From Pseudothermotoga_B sp051235805 (GTDB lineage Bacteria > Thermotogota > Thermotogae > Thermotogales > DSM-5069), in contig NZ_JBPNXV010000001.1 in NCBI RefSeq assembly GCF_051235805.1, positions 1,736,001-1,800,000 of the forward strand: a stretch of 64,000 bases of DNA, read 5' to 3'. This document shows, one piece after another, positions 46,101 to 52,742 of the stretch. The translations under genes and the position numbers were made by a program. The notes beneath the pieces are model-generated. The model did not search any database. It saw only the letters and a program-made list of their open reading frames with translations, and had not been told where the DNA came from. Within the stretch, counting starts at the first letter, position 1; each line of letters starts with the position of its first letter.

Positions 46101-47789
46101 GCTGACAGTATCATGCCCCTGAACTACAACAACCTTTACCGCATAGATTCGATCACCAACCAACGCAACTACACCAACGGTCTTCTGTGGAGTGAATATC
46201 TCTACAGAGATCTGCTCGTTGACTCTGTAACTCTGCTTATCGGTGAGCAGTGCAAACTCGGAAACGGTGTACCCATGCACCCAAGAATATGAATGAATGT
46301 AAATGCTTTTCTTTGCTTTTCTGAAACTCAGTTCAGTTCTGTAACTACCAATCAATCTCGGTGTGAGTTCTATCAGACCATGACCGTCGATGATTTCTAC
46401 CGTCTTGACTTCTTCGCCAAACTTGACTTTCATTTCCCCGCTCAGTGGTTGGTCAGTAAGATCTGTTACCTTCACTTTTATCGCAAGTCTTTCGCCTGGT
46501 TTTGTGAAGATATAATCGTTGTCCACAGTTATTTTCACGTTGTCTGCATGAATGTAGACCATCTTTTCTTGCTCGATCTGCCTTTGACTTTCGTCGGTGA
46601 CGATCGCTTGAATCGAATACCGTCCTTGGAAGCCTTCCTCAACCTTCACAGATACGGTGACCTCACCATCTTCATTGGCTATCTCGTATCCCCGAAAGAC
46701 AAGAAAACTCTCTCGACCATCTTCAGGATATGCATGAACATAAAAAGCAACGCTGGCGGCAGCCACCGGCTGTTCGTTGAAATACTTCACCCTCACAGTT
46801 GCCTGTAGATTCTCGCCTGCGATGTATTCCTCTTTCTGAGTTTCAATCTCAACTTTATACTCAGGCTTTCTGTACTCCTCTACAAGGAAACTGTCGTAAA
46901 AGTAATTGCCTTCGTGAAATACCTTTATACGGTAGACTCCAACTGCGGCTGTCTCCGCAAGCTTGAGAGAGTCCCAAAAGCCACCGAGCTCGTCTGTGTT
47001 GAGTGTCTTTTCATATATCTGGTTATCTTTTGGATCTGATACAACCACCTCTACCTTAGATGTACCGAGTGCTGTGTAAAGATCCTTATCCCTTTTAAGA
47101 AGTTGTCCCTTGAAGTTCACAGTATCCTTTGGTTTATAAATTGGTCTGTCAGTTACCAAGAACAACTTTCTATCGGAACTTTCGGTGTAGTAAGGTCTGT
47201 GCAGCTCACTCACTGTGTAAGAATTTTCCTTCTTTACTATTACACTGTCGAAGTCTTCTTCGACCTCCAGTAATCCTTGATCATCGGTTTCTGCTTTTAA
47301 GAAAACTTCCCCATCTCTTATCAAAAAAACTTCAGCCCGTGGAAGGATTTCGGAGGTTGTTTTCATTGTGCACAAAACTGTCTTTCCTGCATCTGCGAAG
47401 AAGACCAGTCCTATGTCTGTCACCAGAAAAACTGTTGAATCAAAAACTTGCGTCTGATCTCTGCTTGTTAGTACTGCATAATAAAAGCCCACTTTGTTGA
47501 AGTTTGTCGAAAATCTTTGCCACTTACCAGTTACCTCATAAATTCTGTAAAAGACTCTTCTACCGATCTTTCCCCTCAACTCTTTGTAAGAATAGCTTCT
47601 ATTTGAGAGAACCACTACCGGATCTTCCTTCAATTCGTAGATACTCAGAACTACTCTGTCCACATCACCGACCGAGAAGGAAATATAACTTTCTGGTATT
47701 TCGAGCACAGCGTTGTTCATGAAGTATGCATAGCCAGCAAAAGATGTGACTCCAAAGAGTGTGAGCACAAGACCTATCTTCTTGATCAT
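43125..47789 (-). CDS. Bacterial alpha-2-macroglobulin family protease inhibitor
   Basis: 1554 residues with an N-terminal membrane or signal segment (IGLVLTLFGVTSFAGYAYF). Repeated macroglobulin beta domains fill the first half (for example DRPIYKPKDTVNFKGQLL). The thioester motif is C935-T-E937-Q938 in YPYGCTEQTMSSFFPA, followed by the alpha-alpha barrel with GGWGWWQTDQSSDF. Family members trap attacking proteases through the thioester in the periplasm. A C-terminal extension of about 250 residues after the receptor-like domain looks like a beta-propeller or WD-like region and is unusual. Ribosome site GGGGGAG precedes ATG. It starts 4 nt after PCMT. Confidence 0.93.
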   Translation of the reverse strand: MIKKIGLVLTLFGVTSFAGYAYFMNNAVLEIPESYISFSVGDVDRVVLSIYELKEDPVVVLSNRSYSYKELRGKIGRRVFYRIYEVTGKWQRFSTNFNKVGFYYAVLTSRDQTQVFDSTVFLVTDIGLVFFADAGKTVLCTMKTTSEILPRAEVFLIRDGEVFLKAETDDQGLLEVEEDFDSVIVKKENSYTVSELHRPYYTESSDRKLFLVTDRPIYKPKDTVNFKGQLLKRDKDLYTALGTSKVEVVVSDPKDNQIYEKTLNTDELGGFWDSLKLAETAAVGVYRIKVFHEGNYFYDSFLVEEYRKPEYKVEIETQKEEYIAGENLQATVRVKYFNEQPVAAASVAFYVHAYPEDGRESFLVFRGYEIANEDGEVTVSVKVEEGFQGRYSIQAIVTDESQRQIEQEKMVYIHADNVKITVDNDYIFTKPGERLAIKVKVTDLTDQPLSGEMKVKFGEEVKTVEIIDGHGLIELTPRLIGSYRTELSFRKAKKSIYIHSYSWVHGYTVSEFALLTDKQSYRVNEQISVEIFTPQKTVGVVALVGDRIYAVKVVVVQGHDTVSITVPSDAVERNLFIIFAGYSNGKKLSDSKKFKIERELNVRKLQIHFDKETYEPGEDARVVIKADEDFSFSLAIVDEAIYSMLGRKPISVEEEIYPENEYPEVSWEFAHSWFYLSEKNVLYATMPEVKTFENYKAAAVQARINVREYFPDTALWVPNLRVENGTATIRFKVPDSITTFIATGYGFSKRQIAQADGKFVVTRDFYVRPILPSFFREGDIIQIGSMVFNQSSEALETKLWIELPNSIELIPTGLPPLDTFSGLPLEDQVEGEFVIQPKDFASSRWLVHAKNESDPATITIFATTNTGLSDAVALNVPVRPFAFEREFYALEFLNGRKTLNLPEGQYKEAKVTVYSSIVPLVEKSIRKLIAYPYGCTEQTMSSFFPAIVATQMGLKIEDLDDIVRKGLMRLYKYQHYDGGWGWWQTDQSSDFMTCYVMEGLYYAKKAGFDVAESVIESGLEYLKTNLSAHGSYILDLYGVEHKEYDVQKNTDWVYLSLSSREALENAVALVKQTGNLAFIDVQDDYLVTDVQLSSVLLRSLAKWGTYKELQSKLINYLMSKKDGHMWYSTKDTAFAVLALLEVLPKIDEPKVLVSNNGRTVQLVGEGQIEIDRANLTLDGSGLVEVHVIYYERPTAEVSEGLKIRRSFYKRFEIPVIDQKTVVDAFVPISQHYLPVSMRTLNELESKELYLRKYENGDYTYKDTKMRIEDTKLIISNVAYDFERLETLNGLILIILRGGGAMVYDTVTKTAKSYFEVLDASLTDKGIVYLKDGKLWMNETPAAEIPHGVTGLSCSRFEILLRTEDRTYWYTKGGFVELPFVAVRVLEWDGSRLVADKGFYFSGNDSWTTNLPCEVIFREETWPISISAGDIIKTKIDFESGTGGYLVAEDYFPSCAQILDRYREKGLQSYSKFDYMWYRTWGRWFTATEVHEDRIAFFVLDYSSNTLSYVWRATLNGRYQLLPARAYSMYHKGLYAHSAVDVLDIGVWFEVEKSK

Positions 47790-47792
47790 AGC

Positions 47793-48788
47793 CTATCTCC
47801 CCCTTCTTATTGAATTCATCTGCAGAAAGTTCATTGATTCATCGTAAGTGATCTGAAGATTCCTAAGGTCAGCAAACCCAAGCTCTTTCCATCTTTCCAA
47901 GACTTTTGGCAATTTCTCAACGGCTCCGAACAGTTCCCACTCACCATTGTAAACAGCATATCCGTTTTCTTCGACGTGATAGATCTTTTGTTCTTTCTTA
48001 CAAAGCGACCAACATGTCAGATGCAGTATCCTGAAGATCTCTGCTTCAAAGAAATCACGCACCCGAACAGATCCAGAAAAACCTTTTGGATACAAAGCTG
48101 ACAATCTTTCAAGATTCTTCTGATTCAATTGTCCAAGTAAACCCTTCGCTTTTAAGAAGCGGGTCTCAATAACTTCGCTTGCATGGACAAACCCCGAAGA
48201 TCTCTCAAAAAGAATAGCTGGTTGAGAATTAACACAAGCTATATCTATGGGTGCTATTATTCTACCACCGTCTTTGAGCTGCCTTAACCACGTAAGTGGG
48301 ATGACGTCTACAGCAACGGTTACAACTATCGCATCGTAAGGTGAAAACTCTTCACATCCAACTGCACCATCTTCATTGAGAAAGACCACATTCTTCACAC
48401 CGAGCTTATGAACGGCTAACATTGCAGCTTCAGAGAACTTCTTGTTGTACTCTAAGCCGACTATCAACCCATTCTCACCAACGACTTGAGCCATGACACA
48501 CGCGTTGTACCCCGTGCCCGAGCCAATCTCTAAGACCTTCATATCTTTCCGAAGATCGACAACTTTCATAAAGAGCGCCATCAAAGATGGTTGACTGGAT
48601 GTGCTCTGATCTTCTTTATCCTTTGAAGTCACGACAACGTCGTCTGAGTAGAGTACCTCGGGTGGGTAATCGTATTCACAGAAGATCTCTCGCGGAACTT
48701 TTTCAAAGGCTTCGAGGATATCTTTGTCATACTGACCTGTCAGAAGTATCTGCCTTACCAACTCGCTTCTCCATGAATTCGCAAACAT
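47793..48788 (-). CDS. pcm: Protein-L-isoaspartate O-methyltransferase
   Basis: Methylates isoaspartyl residues in damaged proteins, starting their repair, using S-adenosylmethionine. About 331 residues: the SAM site is KVLEIGSGTGYNACVMAQVV, with the PCMT hallmark SSQPSLMALF upstream. E. coli PCMT is about 208 residues; the extra C-terminal domain of about 110 residues is known from the Thermotoga maritima enzyme. I chose ATG 48788; the longer frame to 48857 runs across the promoter region. It sits 3 nt ahead of the alpha-2-macroglobulin gene. Confidence 0.93.
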   Translation of the reverse strand: MFANSWRSELVRQILLTGQYDKDILEAFEKVPREIFCEYDYPPEVLYSDDVVVTSKDKEDQSTSSQPSLMALFMKVVDLRKDMKVLEIGSGTGYNACVMAQVVGENGLIVGLEYNKKFSEAAMLAVHKLGVKNVVFLNEDGAVGCEEFSPYDAIVVTVAVDVIPLTWLRQLKDGGRIIAPIDIACVNSQPAILFERSSGFVHASEVIETRFLKAKGLLGQLNQKNLERLSALYPKGFSGSVRVRDFFEAEIFRILHLTCWSLCKKEQKIYHVEENGYAVYNGEWELFGAVEKLPKVLERWKELGFADLRNLQITYDESMNFLQMNSIRRGR

Positions 48789-48806
48789 CTCTACGCCTTC
48801 TGTTTT

Positions 48807-48812
48807 ATTATA
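48807..48812 (-). promoter_or_regulatory. Candidate -10 of the PCMT/alpha-2-macroglobulin operon
   Basis: A perfect TATAAT on the leftward strand, 18 nt upstream of the chosen PCMT start. No TTGACA-like -35 at 16-18 nt, so support is partial. Confidence 0.4.
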
Positions 48813-48979
48813 ACACTTTGACTCTCTGTGTTGGATCGATCTTTCTTGGGGTTTCACTGAAGAAAGAGTATCACAATACCAACCCCCCGCCCATAGGAAA
48901 TTTCAGATTTTGAAGGGTGTATGATCTGACGTAATAACAGCCTCGTCTTTATCTTTGTGCGGTCAAATCAAGCTGTACA

Positions 48980-49020
48980 AAGGCTGCACCAAAGATTGGT
49001 GCTCAGCCTTTTTTATTTTT
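48980..49020 (+). terminator. Strong rightward intrinsic terminator with no known gene
   Basis: AAGGCTG-CACCAA, loop AGA, TTGGTG-CT-CAGCCTT: a 13-bp stem with a 2-nt bulge, followed by TTTTATTTTT. The U tract is on the given strand only, so it ends a rightward transcript. All flanking genes run leftward, which makes the source transcript unknown. Confidence 0.85.
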
Positions 49021-49100
49021 CTCATCTGCACAGATTTAGAGAGTTGCCCAGCTTTCTAACCTTTGATACTGCCTCTAACGTGTTTGGTAAACAAGACAGA

Positions 49101-50060
49101 TCAGCTGATGAGAATATTCTCAATCTCACCCATAATCTCGTCTGAAAGCTTCTGCTTCACTTCAACGGCTTTGACATTCTCCTCGAACTGTTCTATCTTC
49201 GACACGCCCAGTATCACACTCGATACATGTGGATTTTTCAATATCCACGCTATTGCAAGTTGCGACAGAGTGCATTCGAGTCTGTCTGCTATCTTTTTGA
49301 GATTCAACAGTTTTGTAAAGGTTTTCTCGCTCAGCAATCCTGTCTCTTCAAATCTCTTTTTCAACCATTCATACTTTGCCAATCTTGAACCTTCGGGTAT
49401 TCCTTGCAGATACTTTCCACTGAGAAGTCCTGAGGCAAGCGGGCTGAAGGTCGTCAGACCCATTCCGTATTTTTCATAAATTGGCACATATTCTTTTTCA
49501 ACTCTTTCTCTCACCAACATGTTGTACTGTGGTTGTTCAACAACAGGAGGTATGCAACCCAATTCTTTTGCTGTTTTGTGAGCATTCTCGAGTTCTTCGG
49601 CACTCCACTCAGACGTGCCCCAGTAAAGCGCTAACCCGCTTCTGACGATCTGATCCATCGTCCAAACAACTTCTTCCATAGGTACCTCAGGATCGGGTCT
49701 GTGACAATACAGAAGATCAACATAATCAAGCTGAAGTCTTTTCAGCGATGCCCATGTGCCTTCAAGCAAATGTTTTCTTGACAGACCTTTATCGTTCGGA
49801 CCGTTTCCACCCCAAAAGATCTTCGTAGAAATCACCAAATCAGATCTTCTGTAAGCTTTAATGATCTCGCCAAGCATCGACTCTGCCATTCCATTTGCAT
49901 AAACCTCCGCGGTGTCGATAAAGTTAATCCCACTTTGCACAGCCCTTTTCACCAAGTTCTTTGCAGCTTCAAAATCAAGCTGAGTACCAAAGGTTATCCA
50001 CGAACCCAAAGACAGCTCACTGATTCTCAAACCCCATTTGCCAACTTTTCTGTACTCCAT
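49101..50060 (-). CDS. Aldo/keto reductase
   Basis: 319 residues, a TIM-barrel NADPH-dependent oxidoreductase. The catalytic tetrad is complete: D49 and Y54 (FIDTAEVYANG), K80 (VISTKIF) and H120 (LLYCHRPDP). The sequence resembles the potassium-channel beta-subunit/YghZ group (for example GWGTSEWSAEEL-type spacing around residues 153-161). Substrate is unknown. It starts behind GGAGGTGTTGCT and is divergent from the DUF6115-like gene. Confidence 0.93.
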   Translation of the reverse strand: MEYRKVGKWGLRISELSLGSWITFGTQLDFEAAKNLVKRAVQSGINFIDTAEVYANGMAESMLGEIIKAYRRSDLVISTKIFWGGNGPNDKGLSRKHLLEGTWASLKRLQLDYVDLLYCHRPDPEVPMEEVVWTMDQIVRSGLALYWGTSEWSAEELENAHKTAKELGCIPPVVEQPQYNMLVRERVEKEYVPIYEKYGMGLTTFSPLASGLLSGKYLQGIPEGSRLAKYEWLKKRFEETGLLSEKTFTKLLNLKKIADRLECTLSQLAIAWILKNPHVSSVILGVSKIEQFEENVKAVEVKQKLSDEIMGEIENILIS

Positions 50061-50088
50061 AGCAACACCTCCTATGTTCGTTTTCCTA

Positions 50089-50094
50089 ATTATA
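50089..50094 (-). promoter_or_regulatory. Candidate -10 of the aldo/keto reductase gene
   Basis: TATAAT on the leftward strand, 28 nt upstream of the start. The best -35 candidate (TTCAAA) is only 15 nt away, so this is tentative. Confidence 0.35.
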
Positions 50095-50180
50095 CCAAAT
50101 TAGTCTGAATTTGAATCTCTTCTTTCCAGTCTTCACCACTCAGAAAATTGATATACAATAAACTGAGACTGGAGGTGTTC

Positions 50181-50732
50181 GTGCTGTCAGATTTTTTCTC
50201 TTGGGTAGTCTTTCTTAGTAGCCTCGGCACAGTGGCTTTCGCGTGGGGACTTTTCCTCTCAAAGATGGGACGCACGTCTCCCAAAGATGAGGAGTATGAG
50301 AACTTTGAAGAAAGGATCGTCGAGTTGATGGGACAGTTCAGACAGATCTCATCTGTCAGGTTGCAGATGCTCGACAAAAAAATAGAAGAACTGAGAAAAT
50401 TGATCAAGGAGGCTAACAATCTCTACGCTTCGCTTTGTATTCAAGAAACAAAGATTGCGGAAAAGATAGCATCTTCAGATGAGCCTCAATCAGTCGTGGT
50501 TGATGCAGAAGAATACCAAGAGCCCGCAAAAATGAAAAAAGAAGCTGTGATTGACAAAGAAGAAGTCGTGATCAATTCGGCAGAGAGTTCAAGTTCATCG
50601 GTCGAAAGGAAGATATTGTTGATGTACCAAGAAGGGAAAACCGAGCAAGAGATTGCAAGGGCTTTGGGAATAGGAGTGGGAGAAGTGATGCTAATCCTCT
50701 CGCTTTTTAGACACCGAACTGACCATTTGTGA
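50181..50732 (+). CDS. Membrane-anchored DUF6115-like protein
   Basis: About 183 residues. One N-terminal membrane helix (FFSWVVFLSSLGTVAFAWGLFL) is followed by a coiled coil (about 45-95), an acidic linker, and a C-terminal helix-turn-helix-like segment (KILLMYQEGKTEQEIARALGIGVGEVMLIL), as in DUF6115/DUF2802 proteins often found near motility genes. The GTG at 50181 has GGAGGTG immediately upstream; a longer frame to 50148 has none. Its 3' end overlaps the convergent HD-GYP gene by 26 nt. Role unknown. Confidence 0.78.
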   Translation: MLSDFFSWVVFLSSLGTVAFAWGLFLSKMGRTSPKDEEYENFEERIVELMGQFRQISSVRLQMLDKKIEELRKLIKEANNLYASLCIQETKIAEKIASSDEPQSVVVDAEEYQEPAKMKKEAVIDKEEVVINSAESSSSSVERKILLMYQEGKTEQEIARALGIGVGEVMLILSLFRHRTDHL

Positions 50733-51948
50733 CTATTTGAATGAGTATCTGCGCGATCTGTGGATCCAAAACAGTACCAGCCATCTCATTTATTATCTCT
50801 ATTGCCTGCGCCTTTCCAAATGCCTCTCGGTAAGGTCTTGCACTCGTGAGAGCCTCGTATATATCTGCCGCAGCTATTATTCTCGATGGCAGTGGAATTT
50901 CCTCGCCTTTTAAACCGTCTGGATACCCCAAGCCATCCCACCGCTCGTGATGATGCCTGACCCACTTTGCCTCTTTACTCTTGAAGATACTGACTGTCTT
51001 CAGCAGCTCCTCAGATTTAGTAGAATGACTTTTTATGAACTCAAACTCTGCGTTAGAAAGTTTCTCTGGTTTGTTGAGGATGTAATCTGGAACACCAATC
51101 TTACCGACATCGTGTAGCAAACAAGCTGTTTTGATTCTGCTGCACATCTTTTCAGGCAACCCGAGTCTTTTCGCTATCATGTAAGACAACTGAGCAGCTC
51201 TTTCACTGTGACCGCTTGTGTAGGAATCTTTTAATTCGAGGCTTTTGACGAGCAATTTCAAATTCTCAAGTTTTGATTGTTGGTACTCGCTTCTGTACAG
51301 GTTGCCAAGTTGAATGGCAAGAAAGGCGCCGAAAATGACTGGTATAACGACCAGTCCAACATAGACATACAGTACGTAACCAAGGACGACTATCGGCAAC
51401 GTGAGAAAGGCTCCAATGAATGGTACTCTCACCGTCATCAAGAAAGTCTTTCCAAAGGATTGAGGTACCGACAGGGATAAGACCACAGTGAAAAAGAAGG
51501 AATTCAAAAACATATACAGTAGAGCAACCAGAAGTACAACCCACATGTCCCGTGCTGCAGAGTTGGTCGACAGGATTTTGAATGTCTCAGACACAATGCC
51601 AGTTGACAGACCAATCTGAGAGATATTGAACAGATACTTGTAAGGATCTTTGTTTCTAACGAACAGAAGACCAGAGGTGATGACAGTTAATGATGAAATC
51701 AAGATGGCTTGACCGGTCGGTATTAAAGTTGCAGCGAGGATGTTCGCTACAAGTCCTCCCGTGAGCCTAATGACTCCGTTACTCAGCCTCGATATGGTAA
51801 AACCTACTAACTCGAATGCAAAACCTAAAAGCAAGAAAACCAAAAACAAAGAACCAATTTGTCCAAACCCTTTCAGTGCAAAACCAAGAAAGCCTAAGTA
51901 AAAGCCAAAAAGAATGCAAATATACAACTTCACAGGTTTTGACATCAT
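50707..51948 (-). CDS. Membrane HD-GYP domain protein
   Basis: 413 residues. About six membrane helices make up residues 8-215, with no recognised sensor motif; a short helical linker leads to an HD-GYP domain. The metal ligands are present: H247 (SGHSER), H279-D280 (CLLHDVGKIG), H309, H332-H333-H334 region (RHHHERWDG) and GYP at 341-343. Predicted to degrade cyclic di-GMP in response to a membrane signal. It is the second HD-GYP protein in the window. It follows an unusual structured leader after engB. Confidence 0.92.
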   Translation of the reverse strand: MMSKPVKLYICILFGFYLGFLGFALKGFGQIGSLFLVFLLLGFAFELVGFTISRLSNGVIRLTGGLVANILAATLIPTGQAILISSLTVITSGLLFVRNKDPYKYLFNISQIGLSTGIVSETFKILSTNSAARDMWVVLLVALLYMFLNSFFFTVVLSLSVPQSFGKTFLMTVRVPFIGAFLTLPIVVLGYVLYVYVGLVVIPVIFGAFLAIQLGNLYRSEYQQSKLENLKLLVKSLELKDSYTSGHSERAAQLSYMIAKRLGLPEKMCSRIKTACLLHDVGKIGVPDYILNKPEKLSNAEFEFIKSHSTKSEELLKTVSIFKSKEAKWVRHHHERWDGLGYPDGLKGEEIPLPSRIIAAADIYEALTSARPYREAFGKAQAIEIINEMAGTVLDPQIAQILIQIVTNGQFGV

Positions 51949-51968
51949 CTCTTTTCACTCCGCTCTGG

Positions 51969-52166
51969 AGCCGGGGTGACAACCAGGTCCTATCACCACC
52001 ACTCTATATTTCCAACTGCAGAAACCAACAGTGCGAGGAAGCTTCCGGTGAGAATCAATATTTTCCACAGCTTTTTCACGACAATCCCCCCTATGTCTCA
52101 GAGTTGTACTCCGCTCTTCGGTACTCTTCGCTCCCCCGCTTCGCTCTTTGAGATTGCACCCCGGCT
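51969..52166. repeat. 198-nt domain bounded by 10-bp inverted repeats
   Basis: AGCCGGGGTG at 51969-51978 and its exact complement CACCCCGGCT at 52157-52166 bracket almost the whole gap between engB and the HD-GYP gene. A 10-nt direct repeat, ACTCCGCTCT, occurs at 51957-51966 and 52108-52117, and GAGCGAAG-type repeats fill 52111-52149. It may be a structured RNA closed by a long-range stem, or the remnant of a small inverted-repeat element. Confidence 0.6.
51993..52079 (-). CDS. Possible 28-residue hydrophobic peptide
   Basis: A GTG-started ORF inside the inverted-repeat domain, with AGGGGGGA about 5 nt upstream. The product begins MKKLWKILILTGSFLALLV, which reads as a signal peptide or single membrane helix, and ends in NIEWW before TGA. 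It runs in the same direction as engB and the HD-GYP gene. The start is weak, so it may be chance, a small membrane protein, or an exported peptide. Confidence 0.4.
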   Translation of the reverse strand: MKKLWKILILTGSFLALLVSAVGNIEWW

Positions 52167-52169
52167 AAT

Positions 52170-52742
52170 TCAGCTAAGTGCCCGCTCTATCTTCTGTACT
52201 ATTTTATCTACTCCAAGTTTGGTGATGGCTGAATAACCAATCGCTTCTACTCCCAAATGTTCGCCAACCACCTCTATTCTCTTTGCGAACTCAGATTTTT
52301 TTATTTTGTCCACCTTACTCAGAACAACAACAATTGGCGTTCCAAAGTATCGACTCCACTCAACGAACATTGTATCACTTTCTTGTGGAGAAAGTCTACT
52401 ATCAATCAAGAGTACACAGAGCTTAATTTGTGTTTTTCTGTATTTAAAATATCTTTCAATCAGATCTCTCCATTGATCTATCTCATGCTTCGATCGTTTA
52501 GCATATCCATAACCTGGCAGATCTACAAAATAGAACCTTTTGTTCACCAGATAAAAATTGATCGACTTTGTCTTGCCTGGTGTTTTGCTCACTCTTGCAA
52601 TTCTTCTGCCAAATAATACGTTTAGCAGGGTTGATTTTCCTACGTTGGATCTGCCAACAAAACAGACTTCACCATCCAGTGGTTTTGGAAAGTGCTTTTC
52701 ATCATAAGCACTTACGACGAATTCAACGTCCTTCACAAACAT
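52170..52742 (-). CDS. engB: Ribosome biogenesis GTPase EngB/YsxC
   Basis: 190 residues. G1 motif GRSNVGKSTLLN, G2 region TPGKTKSINFY, G3 DLPGYGYAKRS, G4 LSKVDK and G5 YSA are all present. It assists late assembly of the large ribosomal subunit. Its start overlaps lon by 10 nt; lon-engB order is common in bacteria. Confidence 0.96.
   Translation of the reverse strand: MFVKDVEFVVSAYDEKHFPKPLDGEVCFVGRSNVGKSTLLNVLFGRRIARVSKTPGKTKSINFYLVNKRFYFVDLPGYGYAKRSKHEIDQWRDLIERYFKYRKTQIKLCVLLIDSRLSPQESDTMFVEWSRYFGTPIVVVLSKVDKIKKSEFAKRIEVVGEHLGVEAIGYSAITKLGVDKIVQKIERALS

Larger units (their letters stand above)
48789..49100. other. 312-nt gene-free region upstream of PCMT
   Basis: No ORF with a ribosome site is visible. 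It holds the candidate PCMT -10 (48807-48812), an 8-bp inverted repeat TCTTTCTT/AAGAAAGA (48840-48847 and 48860-48867), a C-rich stretch around 48883-48893, and a strong rightward intrinsic terminator at 48980-49020 with no recognised gene ahead of it. See the finding on a possible small RNA. Confidence 0.7.

Noticed and set aside
48901..49020. SRP 4.5S RNA or 6S RNA
   Set aside because: The conserved 4.5S core loop and the 6S central bubble pattern are not present.
51993..52079. Second Trp attenuator (mini-ORF ends in Trp-Trp)
   Set aside because: There is no downstream terminator with U tract and no alternative pairing as at 56601-56709; the Trp codons are at the very end of the ORF.
51969..52166. 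c-di-GMP riboswitch in front of the HD-GYP gene
   Set aside because: The position would be fitting, but the conserved core of the GEMM-type riboswitches is not visible; kept only as an uncharacterised structured region.
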